A DNA stretch of 64,000 nucleotides, taken from NCBI RefSeq assembly GCF_013248975.1, contig NZ_JABRWH010000001.1, forward strand, positions 3,492,001-3,556,000. Direction: 5' to 3'. How positions within the stretch are numbered: position 1 is the first letter of the stretch; every line of letters begins with the position of its first letter. This DNA is from Neobacillus endophyticus. GTDB taxonomy: Bacteria; Bacillota; Bacilli; Bacillales; Cytobacillaceae. Below are positions 35,070-43,437 of the stretch, piece by piece. The notes under the pieces are model-generated. The model was given only the letters and a program-made list of their open reading frames with translations. It was not told the DNA's origin and ran no database searches. The position numbers and the translations under genes were made by a program.

Positions 35070-35756
35070 TTAAACACTTATATGAAAAATTTGTTTAAAC
35101 CCAGATTTTCCGCTTGGTGTGATTTTTACAGCCCGAATAGATGGGACTTGTACAATCCAACCTATTTCCAAAAAGTGTGTAAGAAGTCCCCTTCCTAAGG
35201 CGCCAGCAAGATGATGTTGACGCTCACTCCAGTCTAAACATGCGTAAGAAAATTGTCGCCGCTTTCTCTTCAATTCACTTAAATGAATGCCGAAATCAGT
35301 AAAGAACAGTTCTCCTTTAGGTGTAACCACAAATTCTTTTTCTTTTTTATCCAAATAACCCAAATTCAACATTGATTCGGTTAAATCGACTCCTAACCTT
35401 CCTGCTAAATGGTCATAGCAAGTTCTGGCATCCCGAAGTAATTTCAATTGGCTGGATTGTTTTAACGAACGTATTTCAGGAGGTGGAGAAATCGTTAGAA
35501 ACGATTCTAAAATATGCGCCACTTCTCTGTTGGCTAGCTGATAATACCGATGACGCCCGTATTTTTCAACTTTAATAAGGTTCCCCTCGGCTAATTTTGA
35601 AAGGTGAAAGCTGGCTGTTTGAGGTGTAATTGCAGCCATATAAGCTAATTCACTTGCTGTATGAAAACGACCGTCCATTAAAATGGTTAGCATTGTTGCC
35701 CTTGACGTTTCTCCAAGAAGAGAGGCGATTTCCGCTACATTAGGATTAATACCCAT
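35070..35756 (-). CDS. ArsR/HTH_20-type winged-helix regulator, 228 aa
   Basis: The first 85 residues are an ArsR-type winged helix (NVAEIASLLGETSRATMLTILMDGRFHTASELAYMAAITPQTASFHLSKLAEGNLIKVEKYGRHRYYQLA). The C-terminal 140 residues (SSQLKLLRDARTCYDHLAGRLGVDLTESML...) form the extra domain with a CYDHLAG motif seen in long ArsR relatives. It likely represses a nearby efflux or detoxification gene, but neither neighbour is an obvious target. AAAGGATGATCTGA precedes the ATG. Monocistronic. Confidence 0.83.
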   Translation of the reverse strand: MGINPNVAEIASLLGETSRATMLTILMDGRFHTASELAYMAAITPQTASFHLSKLAEGNLIKVEKYGRHRYYQLANREVAHILESFLTISPPPEIRSLKQSSQLKLLRDARTCYDHLAGRLGVDLTESMLNLGYLDKKEKEFVVTPKGELFFTDFGIHLSELKRKRRQFSYACLDWSERQHHLAGALGRGLLTHFLEIGWIVQVPSIRAVKITPSGKSGFKQIFHISV

Positions 35757-36022
35757 TCAGATCATCCTTTCTGCATTCCATTCTTCGATCATAATTGAAA
35801 TGTTTATCATTTACAATAAATTGCAACAAATAAAGGAGGTAACATGTTGAACACAAATTATGCAGTAATATGGATTCCCTGGATAATGAGTATTCAGATA
35901 TATAAAAAGATCTTTTGTTTTTTAAGTCTTTGTAAGAAGCAGACCGTTATCTGAATATGATACAATGAATTTGAAATACTTGTATAAATATAGAAATGTT
36001 AGAAAATTTAGGAGGTAATGAA

Positions 36023-36520
36023 ATGTTTACATCTGTAAATGATTTCTTAAACGAATGGAAACAAGAAGCAGCTGTTACGCAAAAAGTGCTGGATGTTTTG
36101 ACGGATGAATCGTTAAATCAGGAGGTTTCCCCAGGCTTAAACAGCATTGGAAGTTTGGCTTGGCATATTACTGGAGCAGTTTACTACTTTCCTTCGCAGG
36201 TTGGATTAAAATTCGAAGTTCCTAATCTTCAACAAGAGGCACCGAAATCAGCTGCTGAAATCAGTGAGACATACAAATTAGTAAGTGAGCGGTTAACACG
36301 AGCATTTTCTGAACAAGTTACAGATGAAAAAATGAACGAAATCGTGAATTTATTTGGAATGAACATGCCTGTTCAGGCTGTTTACCGTCTGCTAATTCAA
36401 CATCAGGCCCATCATCGCGGACAATTGACTGTTCTAATGAGACAAGCTGGATTGAAAGTTCCTGGTGTATATGGTCCTAGCAAAGAAGAATGGGAAGCAT
36501 TGAAAGCTCAAAAAAGCTAA
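36023..36520 (+). CDS. DinB-like protein (DinB_2/DUF1572 type)
   Basis: About 165 residues, four-helix bundle of the DinB/YfiT superfamily. Metal-binding histidines are in SLAWHITGAVYYFP and LIQHQAHHRGQLTVLMRQAG. These enzymes use a divalent metal and are often thiol (bacillithiol) transferases. I chose ATG 36023, preceded by AGGAGGTAATGAA. A strong terminator follows. Confidence 0.83.
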   Translation: MFTSVNDFLNEWKQEAAVTQKVLDVLTDESLNQEVSPGLNSIGSLAWHITGAVYYFPSQVGLKFEVPNLQQEAPKSAAEISETYKLVSERLTRAFSEQVTDEKMNEIVNLFGMNMPVQAVYRLLIQHQAHHRGQLTVLMRQAGLKVPGVYGPSKEEWEALKAQKS

Positions 36521-36532
36521 TAAGTCATGATG

Positions 36533-36563
36533 AAAAAAATCGGCAACCTGCCGATTTTTTTTG
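36533..36563 (+). terminator. Terminator of the DinB-like gene
   Basis: AAAATCGGCAACCTGCCGATTTT forms a 9-bp stem, then TTTTTG. Confidence 0.88.
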
Positions 36564-36854
36564 TATATCAGAATGTACTAATTTCTTCAAAAGCCCAGAA
36601 AACAAACGCCTTTACAAAATAGTTCATGTATAAAATGTATGGATTTCACAAAAAGTATGGAGGAATTTGACAATGTAGTTACTCAGCTGGGGTGAACCAT
36701 TATAATACTTCTCTTGATTCTTTCCATCTGTTTCACCGGTTATATGATCAAGAAAGTAGTATCATTAACTGCATACTTTCATTGGTTAGAGCTATTTTCA
36801 AATACGTTCTTTGTGCTGGGATGTAACTCGTAGGTGTTCTGTTGTTATACTTCG

Positions 36855-37158
36855 ATGTATCCATCCCTTAAACCGTTCCGCCTTGGCGATTACCAGAATG
36901 AGCTGGGCCTGATCGATAGCCGCTACGCGCCTCATAGTACAGCAGCCAGTCCTGGAGGTGCTGTTGTGTACTGGATGTCGGCGTAAATGCAACTCTCAAT
37001 AAGCTGCTATCTATTGGAGCGAAAGAGTACGAGGCACCCACAGAACGTGGAGAGAGGTTCATCAATGCCTCCGTGGTCGATCCCTTTGGAAATATCATTG
37101 GTATTATGTACAATCAGCACTATTTAGAGGTTCTGGATTCGTTCAGAAATTCATAATA
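36855..37158 (+). pseudogene. VOC (glyoxalase-like) gene remnant
   Basis: From ATG 36855 the frame reads MYPSLKPFRLGDYQNELGLI, DSRYAPHS...PGGAVVYWMSA and then a stop; a different frame continues VNATLNKLLSIGAKEYEAPT, ERGERF, ASVVDPFGNIIGIMYNQHYLEVL. Together this is the C-terminal two-thirds of a vicinal-oxygen-chelate protein (the VDPFGNIIGIMYN ending is typical). A frameshift lies near 36975 and the N-terminal strand is missing, so it is inactive. Confidence 0.8.
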
Positions 37159-37201
37159 CTCTCCGATGTCGCATTTAAATGGTTGTTTTTCAAACAGATC
37201 C

Positions 37202-37670
37202 AAATGAACCGACGATAGGGACAGGTACTCAAGAGGATCCAGCAAACCAGTCCGAAAGAGCCTTCGATTCGGACAGAATCGCAAGAGAATCCTGCAAACC
37301 AGTCCGAAAGAACTCGAGAAAGGGACAGGTTCGCAAGAAAATCCAGCAAACCAGTCCGAAAGAACTCGAGAAAGGGACAGGTTCGCAAGAAAATCCAACG
37401 AAGCTGTCCGAAAGAACTCCTGATAAGGACAGGGTTGCTAAAAAATCCACCAAACCAGTCCGAAAAAACCCTCGATAGGGACAGGTACTCAAGAGAATCC
37501 AGCAAATCAGTCCGAAAGAACTCGAGAAAGGGACAGGTTCGCAAGAAAATCTAACGAAGCTGTCCGAAAGAACTCCTGATAAGGACAGGTTCGCAAGAAA
37601 ATCCACCAAACCAGTCCGAAAAAACCCTCGATAGGGACAGGTTCTTTATTCGAATCCAACAAAGCAGTAC
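37202..37670. repeat. Tandem array, nine 52-bp units (array 2)
   Basis: Units start about 37202, then 37254, 37306, 37358, 37410, 37462, 37514, 37566 and 37618, each exactly 52 bp. Core: GAAAGAACTCGAGAAAGGGA, CAGGTTCGCAAGAAAATCCA, RCAAACCAGTCC. GGACAGGTT and AACCAGTCC arms alternate with two 17-nt spacers (9+17+9+17), so hairpins can form within a unit or across units. Units 4-6 recur almost unchanged as 7-9, a 156-bp higher-order duplication. Because 52 is not a multiple of 3, frames over it are not genes. Confidence 0.92.
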
Positions 37671-37879
37671 TAACAGAACAAAGTTTACGAAAAGTGCCTA
37701 ATAAAAAGACAGCAGAGGAATGACCCCTGCCATCTGAAAAAGTATTTAAATGTATCCACAACTGTTTAGGATAAGCCGATTTGCCTTTTTTCCATCATCT
37801 TGAAGGGAAAACCTGGTTTGGTTAACGTAATCTTCTTTCTTTCAAATTAATGGAATAAGTATGAAGTTCCTTAGTTTAA

Positions 37880-37946
37880 AGCAGGAAATTAGTTTTTTTA
37901 AAATGTAAATTAACATTTTAAAAACCAAATTTCCTGCTATTTTTTA
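37880..37946. terminator. Long hairpin, bidirectional terminator
   Basis: AGCAGGAAATT...AAAATGT and ACATTTT...AATTTCCTGCT form an imperfect stem of about 26 bp with a 6-nt loop, with T-runs on both sides. It ends the SET-domain gene transcript. Confidence 0.75.
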
Positions 37947-37959
37947 TCTTTTTTGAACC

Positions 37960-38346
37960 TTACTCTTTATCGAACCATAATGGTTCCTTATCATCAACAT
38001 CACCATTATAGTTGATCAGGATTTCTTCTCCTGCTTTTATATCCTTGTAGGCATAGAAGTCAAACGTATGGTTTTGAAAGTTAATCTCATAAATGGCGTT
38101 AGGCTCATACGAATGATTAAAAAGCATTCCATAACCAAGCAAGATAGCGGTATGATTGATCCCATACTCAAACGCATAATCTGCAAGCAAAGTTTTTTCA
38201 ATGTGAACATGTTCTTTATTTGGATATGGAATGACAGGAGCTTCATGAATCAGCTGACCTTTCGCTATATCAACGGTTGCAAATACTCCACGATTAAATT
38301 CTCCATCACTTAATGGAGATCTCTTGATTTCTATAATGATAATCAC
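37960..38346 (-). CDS. SET-domain protein, bacterial
   Basis: A 128-residue protein consisting only of a SET domain: RGVFATVDIAKGQLIHEAPVI (start), YGMLFNHSYEPNA (the NHS motif that binds S-adenosylmethionine) and IKAGEEILINYNGD (catalytic tyrosine region). SET proteins methylate lysines; bacterial single-domain forms have mostly unknown targets. The start is GTG 38346 with a weak site (AGCAG); an ATT at 38337 after AGGTGAT is a second option. No pre/post-SET cysteines. Monocistronic. Confidence 0.82.
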   Translation of the reverse strand: MIIIIEIKRSPLSDGEFNRGVFATVDIAKGQLIHEAPVIPYPNKEHVHIEKTLLADYAFEYGINHTAILLGYGMLFNHSYEPNAIYEINFQNHTFDFYAYKDIKAGEEILINYNGDVDDKEPLWFDKE

Positions 38347-38450
38347 CTGCTATTTCTTTTATGTTTATTATCTCTATCTTACATGCTTTATATATAAAAG
38401 TATATTTAAAATTTCTCGAAAGTATCCTGTATACGTTTCTCGACATAAGA

Positions 38451-38675
38451 TTACCGGCTTTTATGAAGATAGATCCGTTCCGCAAAATAGCTAATAATCA
38501 GCCCAAGGATGAATGGTGTTAGAGAACCAATTGACGTGTTAAAACCATTTTCATTATTGGTAAATTCATTATGGAGCATTAACCAATGAATATGAAAAGT
38601 ATGTCCAACTAAGTAAAGGAAGCCAGTCGATAAAATAAATGTGCCAAACGTAACGATAAATCCCATAAAATTCAC
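38451..38675 (-). CDS. Small two-helix membrane protein, hypothetical
   Basis: About 75 residues with two helices (FMGFIVTFGTFILSTGFLYLV; LTPFILGLIISYFAERIYL) joined by a polar loop HNEFTNNENGFNTSIG. The GTG at 38675 follows AGAGGTGCTTTA; a TTG at 38699 is less likely. No family recognised. Confidence 0.55.
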   Translation of the reverse strand: MNFMGFIVTFGTFILSTGFLYLVGHTFHIHWLMLHNEFTNNENGFNTSIGSLTPFILGLIISYFAERIYLHKSR

Positions 38676-38818
38676 TAAAGCACCTCTAAAATAATTCAAT
38701 TCTGTTCATTAATAATCATATTTATTTTGTTATTTTGGTTGCAAGTGTAGGTTGGAGGATATGTTAAAATTTTCTAGTCCTTTTATTAAAAATAGTGTTA
38801 AGGGAGAGTGGAAAGAAG

Positions 38819-39481
38819 ATGAGGAAAAAAGTTTTTATTGATTTAAGTCATACGATTGAAAATGGACTTATAACGTATAAAGGGCTTCCTGCACCCATAA
38901 TCTGTGATTATCTAAGTCGTGAAGAATCACGTAAACATTATGAAAAAGGTACAGAATTTCAAATTGGGAAAATCGAAATGGTTTCTAACACAGGAACATA
39001 TGTTGATGTACCGTTCCATAGATATCCTGATGGGAAAGACCTTTCAGAAACCGTCATTGACAAAATGGCTGGCTTAGAAGGAATGATTGTACATGTTGAT
39101 GAAAACACGAAAGAAATTGATGAACAGTTTTTTTATGGTCTCGATATAGAGGGAAAAGCAGTTTTAATTCATACAGGTTGGGACAAACATTGGAATACAG
39201 ATCAGTATTTCGAAAACCATCCCTATTTAACAGAAAGAGCAGCAAAATATTTAATGAAAAGAAGAGCTGCATTAGTAGGGATTGATTCGGTCAATATAGA
39301 TGACATGTCAGGAAATGCTCGTCCCGTACATACCCTTTTACTAGGACAAGAAATACTGATTGTTGAACACTTGTGTAATTTAAAGGACCTTTCAAATAAG
39401 AACTTTGTGTTTTATGCCGTACCTCCCAAAATTAAAGGATTTGGAACATTTCCTGTGAGGGCTTTTGCGGAAATATGCTAA
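38819..39481 (+). CDS. Cyclase-family metal hydrolase (kynurenine formamidase-like)
   Basis: About 220 residues of the cyclase/KynB superfamily: VFIDLSHTIENGLITYKGLPAP, then SNTGTYVDVPFHRYPDG, VLIHTGWDKHWNTDQYFENHP and VGIDSVNIDDMSGNARPVHTLLL. Members hydrolyse amide or cyclic bonds with Zn or Mn. The usual HxGTHxDxPxH metal motif is altered here to NTGTYVDVPFH, as in a subgroup, so the metal site may differ. ATG 38819 follows GGAAAGAAG; the 38795 start lacks a site. Substrate unknown. Confidence 0.82.
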   Translation: MRKKVFIDLSHTIENGLITYKGLPAPIICDYLSREESRKHYEKGTEFQIGKIEMVSNTGTYVDVPFHRYPDGKDLSETVIDKMAGLEGMIVHVDENTKEIDEQFFYGLDIEGKAVLIHTGWDKHWNTDQYFENHPYLTERAAKYLMKRRAALVGIDSVNIDDMSGNARPVHTLLLGQEILIVEHLCNLKDLSNKNFVFYAVPPKIKGFGTFPVRAFAEIC

Positions 39482-39548
39482 AAAATGTTAAGTGAGTAAG
39501 AGTCATGTAGAAAATAAAATCAATCGTAATAGATTTTCCTAATTGTGC

Positions 39549-39588
39549 AAAAGGGCGCCTTTCTTTTTAATAAGGAGGCGTCCTTTTT
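39549..39588 (+). terminator. Terminator after cyclase-family gene
   Basis: AAAGGGCGCCTTTC and GAGGCGTCCTTTTT form a stem with mismatches, then TTTTTAT. Confidence 0.65.
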
Positions 39589-39775
39589 ATATAAGCCTTT
39601 GTCAATTAACAAGGCAGGTAAAATTAAATTTCAATCTGAAAACAATAACCGATTGCAACATCAGATGTTATCAAAGCTTCCCGCGTTAAAGACCAGACAA
39701 ATGAAAAGGTTTAGAGACATGATTATAGGATGAACAAGGCTGCTTTTTGGTTGTTAGTGGTGGCTACGGTCCAGT

Positions 39776-40360
39776 TCAATTACTGTAACTTCTTTTTTTC
39801 CTTGCATAAAATTCTGCCGCTTTCTGTCGATTACCGCACGTCTCCATGCTGCACCAGCGCCTTTTTCCCGATTTTGAAGTATCGATAAAATAGAGAATGC
39901 AGTTTTCATGTTCGCATTTTCGGATACGGTCGAGAGAGACGGTGCTTAAGGTGTGAATCATCGAGTGAACGATTTGATACAGAACATGATCCAATAGTGT
40001 GACTCCTTGACAAATTAGATCCAGTTTTTCTGCGGCCTGAACAAGAGTCAGACGGACGTGTACTCGTTCGATAAGTTTTTGTATTTGATCCTTTGCATAT
40101 GCGGAGGGAGTTCCTTGTTCTTCTAATTCAGTTAGAATCTCTTTGCACAGGCTGCGAAGTCCTTGAAGTTCGTCGATTAATGATTGAAGCAATTCTGGAT
40201 TTTTTATCGTCTCCGCGTTAGACTCGCCCAACAGATTGTTTGCCTCCAGCCATTGAATAGTTCTCGATTGATCATCAAGAATATCATCCATCCGTTTATT
40301 GATGGTATTGACCAGATTAATCCATACTGCTCCGCCTAACACGTATCGTGAATTGTCCAT
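39776..40360 (-). CDS. CGNR zinc-finger (ABATE domain) regulator
   Basis: A 194-residue protein. N-terminal ABATE-type helical domain, then the C-terminal CGNR finger CEHENCILYFIDTSKSGKRRWCSMETCGNRQKAAEFYARK, with four cysteines for zinc and the CGNR loop for DNA. Such proteins are presumed transcription regulators of stress or detoxification genes. GGAGGTGATC precedes the ATG. It is divergent from the PNPOx-VOC pair 120 bp away, its likely target. Confidence 0.85.
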   Translation of the reverse strand: MDNSRYVLGGAVWINLVNTINKRMDDILDDQSRTIQWLEANNLLGESNAETIKNPELLQSLIDELQGLRSLCKEILTELEEQGTPSAYAKDQIQKLIERVHVRLTLVQAAEKLDLICQGVTLLDHVLYQIVHSMIHTLSTVSLDRIRKCEHENCILYFIDTSKSGKRRWCSMETCGNRQKAAEFYARKKRSYSN

Positions 40361-40480
40361 AATATGTGATCACCTCCATGATTATTATAACCGTTAAAAA
40401 TCTATTTACAAGTTATGATAAGTGCGATATTATATAACCATTAAAGCTAATAAATAGAGGTTATAAAGCGAGGTGGCAGG

Positions 40481-40933
40481 ATGGAACTTAACGGAGAAAA
40501 GTTCTTACGAAGTAAGTTTCAAACGAAGGGAATCCGCATCGGTAACCAATTATCTGATCTTTTAAGCCGCTATGTGGAATCAATGGATTTTTTCTTCATT
40601 GCTACAGCAGACAAAGACGGTAATTGTGATTGTAATTTTCGTGGAGGTTCCCCTGCGGTTAAAGTGCTAGATGAGACAACTCTTATATTTCCAGATTACC
40701 CGGGGAATGGCGCTTTTCATAGTTTGGGAAACATTCTGGAAAATCCGCATATTGGCATGATATTTATTGATTTTACACATCAGCAGCGGCTGCGGATCAA
40801 TGGAAGTGCTGAAGTATTGGATGACGCGGACTTGCTTGCTTTGTTTCCAGGAAGTATTCAGGTAGTGAAAGTAACCGTGGAGCAAGTGTATCGCAATTGT
40901 TCTGCACTTATTCCAAAGTTCACAAAAATATAA
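40481..40933 (+). CDS. Pyridoxamine 5'-phosphate oxidase-family FMN protein
   Basis: A 150-residue split-barrel flavin protein: MDFFFIATADKDGNCDCNFRGG, DYPGNGAFHSLGNILENPHIGMIFIDF and LRINGSAEVL. Small members of this family bind FMN, F420 or haem and reduce varied substrates; a role in vitamin B6 is unlikely at this length. GAGGTGGCAGG precedes the ATG. First gene of a pair with a VOC protein, divergent from the CGNR regulator. Confidence 0.84.
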   Translation: MELNGEKFLRSKFQTKGIRIGNQLSDLLSRYVESMDFFFIATADKDGNCDCNFRGGSPAVKVLDETTLIFPDYPGNGAFHSLGNILENPHIGMIFIDFTHQQRLRINGSAEVLDDADLLALFPGSIQVVKVTVEQVYRNCSALIPKFTKI

Positions 40934-40960
40934 AATCTTAAAAGAAAAGGTGGGGTTTTT

Positions 40961-41395
40961 ATGGCATTGACTAAAGGGGTAAACCATGTTGGGTTAAGCG
41001 TAACGAATTTGAAGGAAACAAAAGATTTCTTTGTCGATATTCTTGAATTTCAAGTATTAAAATATATAGAAGGGGACTATGCTTTTGTTACTGATGGAAA
41101 TACGATGATTACCTTGTGGCAAACAGCGGAGGAGACAGCAGATGTGAAAACAGCAGGTTTACATCATCTAGCATTTCAGGTTGAATCTGTGGACCTCTTG
41201 CGCAAAATCGAAGAGCGAATGAAACAAAAAAAGATTCGCCTACAATTTGATGGAATTGGAGTACGGGGGCAGGAAGGGGGATTTATTGCACTTTTCTGTT
41301 ATGAACCAAGTGGAATTCGCATCGAGTTAGCTACCACTGAGAAAGATCAATCAGGAGATATTCCCATTATAGGGGGATGCGGTGTTATAGATTAA
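40961..41395 (+). CDS. VOC-family dioxygenase/glyoxalase-like protein
   Basis: A 144-residue VOC protein with two beta-alpha-beta modules: NHVGLSVTNLKETKDFFVDIL, LHHLAFQVESVDLLRKIEE and FCYEPSGIRIELA. Metal ligands would be H (first strand), H (HHLAF) and E (IELA). Family members include glyoxalase I, fosfomycin-resistance proteins and extradiol dioxygenases. GGTGGGG precedes the ATG. Second gene after the PNPOx-like protein. Confidence 0.84.
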   Translation: MALTKGVNHVGLSVTNLKETKDFFVDILEFQVLKYIEGDYAFVTDGNTMITLWQTAEETADVKTAGLHHLAFQVESVDLLRKIEERMKQKKIRLQFDGIGVRGQEGGFIALFCYEPSGIRIELATTEKDQSGDIPIIGGCGVID

Positions 41396-41419
41396 TAAAA
41401 AGGCTTAAAATAATAAAAT

Positions 41420-41462
41420 AAGAGAACCAAGAGTGTTACACAACACTTCTCGGTTCTCTTCC
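41420..41462. terminator. Bidirectional terminator
   Basis: AAGAGAACC-AAGAGTGTT and AACACTTCTCGGTTCTCTT make a long stem between the convergent VOC and ArsR genes. Confidence 0.8.
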
Positions 41463-41464
41463 AA

Positions 41465-41728
41465 CTAATCGTGATCTTCCTCTACCAATCTTTTTAGCTT
41501 AGTGAGCTTATCCTCCCAAAAGCGTTCAAAAAAGCGCAACCAAATTTGTATATTAGCTAATGGTTCCGGTTTCAGAGTATAACGGGTTTCACGTCCTACC
41601 TTTCGGCTTTGAACAAGAGCAGAGTCAGAAAGAATATGAAGATGCTTATTCACAGCCGTTCGGCTTATTGGGAAATTTTCTACCATTTCAGCGATCGACA
41701 TTTCCCTTTCAGCAAGTAATTGTAACAT
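41465..41728 (-). CDS. ArsR-family repressor, no canonical start codon visible
   Basis: The frame from ATG 41728 (MLQLLAEREMSIAEMVENFPISRTAVNKHLHILSDSALVQSRKVGRETRYTLKPEP...) is an ArsR winged helix, but homology continues upstream in the same frame: NHDVFQAISDPTRRS, the conserved first helix. This extension runs to about 41790 without ATG, GTG or TTG. It overlaps the stop of the upstream 79-residue gene (TAA at 41787-41789), so initiation may be coupled at ATC 41785, or the start may have been lost. The tail LKRLVEEDHD ends the gene. Two matching palindromes lie upstream of the operon. The record gives only the ATG-initiated part. Confidence 0.7.
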   Translation of the reverse strand: MLQLLAEREMSIAEMVENFPISRTAVNKHLHILSDSALVQSRKVGRETRYTLKPEPLANIQIWLRFFERFWEDKLTKLKRLVEEDHD

Positions 41729-41786
41729 ACTGCGACGGGTAGGGTCTGAAATGGCTTGAAAAACATCGTGATTAGGCTGGTTGATT

Positions 41787-42026
41787 TTATTGAATACCGA
41801 AACTTCCGGAAAATTGCATCACAACTGCTTTAACTTCCTCTAATTTTTCTGGTTTTAATAAGCTAATCATCTTAGGGACAAACTGTTGAATATCATCCAT
41901 TGAAAAAGTGCCTTCATCTTGTTTCTTGAAGTTTTCAATGAGTATTTCTCTAGCTTCATCCTCTTTGCCTTCTTGCACTCGTTGTAAAATAAAATTTAAA
42001 AACATTTCTTGTCCTTGCTTGTCCAT
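41787..42026 (-). CDS. Small acidic protein, 79 aa, first gene of the ArsR operon
   Basis: MDKQGQEMFLNFILQRVQEG and MISLLKPEKLEEVKAVVMQ, helical and soluble, length 79. GGAGGCAATAGGA precedes the ATG. It shares a promoter and operators with the ArsR gene, so it is part of a self-controlled unit. Probably a ligand- or partner-binding protein; I do not recognise the family beyond its helical pattern. Confidence 0.7.
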   Translation of the reverse strand: MDKQGQEMFLNFILQRVQEGKEDEAREILIENFKKQDEGTFSMDDIQQFVPKMISLLKPEKLEEVKAVVMQFSGSFGIQ

Positions 42027-42057
42027 TCCTATTGCCTCCTAAAGAAGTCAAATTAAA

Positions 42058-42111
42058 TATAACACCTTTTGGTGTCGTAAAATATTATAACACCAAAAGG
42101 TGTTATATCAA
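42058..42111 (-). promoter_or_regulatory. Minus-strand promoter with two palindromic operators
   Basis: On the minus strand TTGATA (42111-42106), a 16-bp spacer and TATAAT (42089-42084) form a promoter. TATAACACC-AAAA-GGTGTTATA (42086-42107) is a perfect palindrome filling the spacer. A second, TATAACACC-TTTT-GGTGT (42058-42075), lies downstream, 28 bp centre to centre. A dimeric repressor on both would close the promoter. Confidence 0.85.
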
Positions 42112-42307
42112 ACCATTTTAATTTTGTTTATAGCTTTAGACTAATTTGTTCCTGCATGTTTACTTCTATATAAATTTTTACTTTCCGAGCATAGACAGTC
42201 GCCATTTATGGTTGTACTTTTATTTTAGTAAATGGTGGGAATTCTTTTAAAAAACATACCATAAGCTTAATTAGGAATAAAAATATAATGAGGGGAGTTA
42301 TACCTTC

Positions 42308-42577
42308 ATGCAATGGATCAAATTCACAATCAAGCAATTTCTAAAAGAGCCTCTGTGGTTTAAAATACTAATTTCAACAACATTGATTGTTTCAATTGTT
42401 TTTAGCAGCTCCTTTTTTTCGAATTATGGCTATTGTAGGAGCTTATCCAAATTGGCTGCAGCCATCTTTTTTTGTGCTTATGCTATTAAACTAAGGCGGA
42501 ATCGCATTACTTCCGTTATTTTTTTTGCATTAGCAGTAATATGTATTTTACTGGCCATCCTTGTAATTTATAAGTGA
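42308..42577 (+). CDS. Small two- or three-helix membrane protein, hypothetical
   Basis: An 89-residue protein: IKFTIKQFLKEPLWF then hydrophobic KILISTTLIVSIVFSSSFF, KLAAAIFFCAYAI and SVIFFALAVICILLAILVIY. GGGGAG lies 10-12 nt upstream of the ATG. No family recognised. Confidence 0.5.
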   Translation: MQWIKFTIKQFLKEPLWFKILISTTLIVSIVFSSSFFSNYGYCRSLSKLAAAIFFCAYAIKLRRNRITSVIFFALAVICILLAILVIYK

Positions 42578-42683
42578 ATTATTCACTCGATCGTATTCGA
42601 TTTGAAACAGTCGCATGTTTATTTACCTACCCCTTGAATGTAAGTTAAACTAATGAACCTATTGTCGTTGATTTAACATCACG

Positions 42684-43121
42684 ATGTCCATAATTGTGGA
42701 AAGTGAGCAAGGGGTTCATTGTATAGGTTTATGTGATATTGATTATTTTAAGAAGATTAATGATAAATATGGGGAATTTGGCAGGCGATGTTGTTTTTAA
42801 AAATATCGCGAAAATCTTTCATCAATCAATACATGAAGAAAAGGTACTGGTTCGACTTGGTGGAGACGAATTATTGATATTCAATCCATATACAACTGCA
42901 GAACAGAGCTTGATCATTGCAGAAGCTGTTAGATAAGAAGTCGAAGAACAATCCAAATAGTTGAAAGAAGTATAATGCCCGCAAAAATTAGCCTGGGAAT
43001 TGCTACAATAAAAACTTATGATGAATGAACGAGTACATTGATAAAAGCCGACAAGTTTCTGTATCAAGCAAAAAAACATGGCAGAAATCAAGTTTTCCTC
43101 ATGGATAAACAAAATGTTTAA
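42684..43121 (+). pseudogene. Degraded GGDEF domain gene
   Basis: The frame from ATG 42684 reads GLCDIDYFKKINDKYG, then shifts; the next frame has NLAGDVVFKNIAKIF, VLVRLGGDELLIFN and stops after AEAVR. Further downstream pieces (KADKFLYQAKKHGRNQVF-like) continue the domain past two stops. It is a GGDEF module with at least one frameshift and several stops, so it makes no functional cyclase. No N-terminal sensor domain is left. Confidence 0.82.
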
Positions 43122-43139
43122 CAATAGCATAAAGCAAAT

Positions 43140-43166
43140 AAAGTCGGCAAACGCTGGCTTTTTTCG
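43140..43166 (+). terminator. Terminator after the GGDEF remnant
   Basis: AAGTCGGC...GCTGGCTT stem (one mismatch) followed by TTTTCG. Confidence 0.6.
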
Positions 43167-43437
43167 TTTTAATTGAAATGATTTATTCTACTTGCCATAA
43201 TGGATATGGTCTTAGAAACCAGACATGCAAAAAGGGTAAGGGATGAAGCCGTTGAATGGCAAAAATGTCCGAATGAACGTCCGTTAAGTACAGGATCGCT
43301 ATTGAGACACATATTGATGATCAAGGTAAGGAAAAGAGTATTATTTTTTGAAAAAATTTATATTTCGTTTGGCGATTAAAACCGTGTTATAATTAAAATC
43401 GTTTTTCATCGTATGATAGGAAATAGAAAGGTAAGTG

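Noticed and set aside
36798..37113. Minus-strand frames of 64 and 81 residues
   Set aside because: They are antisense to the VOC pseudogene, which explains the sequence better.
37143..37609. Overlapping 90-130 residue frames over array 2 on both strands
   Set aside because: They arise because a 52-bp unit without stops rotates through all frames; no ribosome sites or family match.
37202..37670. Possible CRISPR array
   Set aside because: No division into conserved repeats and unique spacers; all 52 bases are repeated with drift, and no cas genes are present. Same reasoning for 23849-24110.
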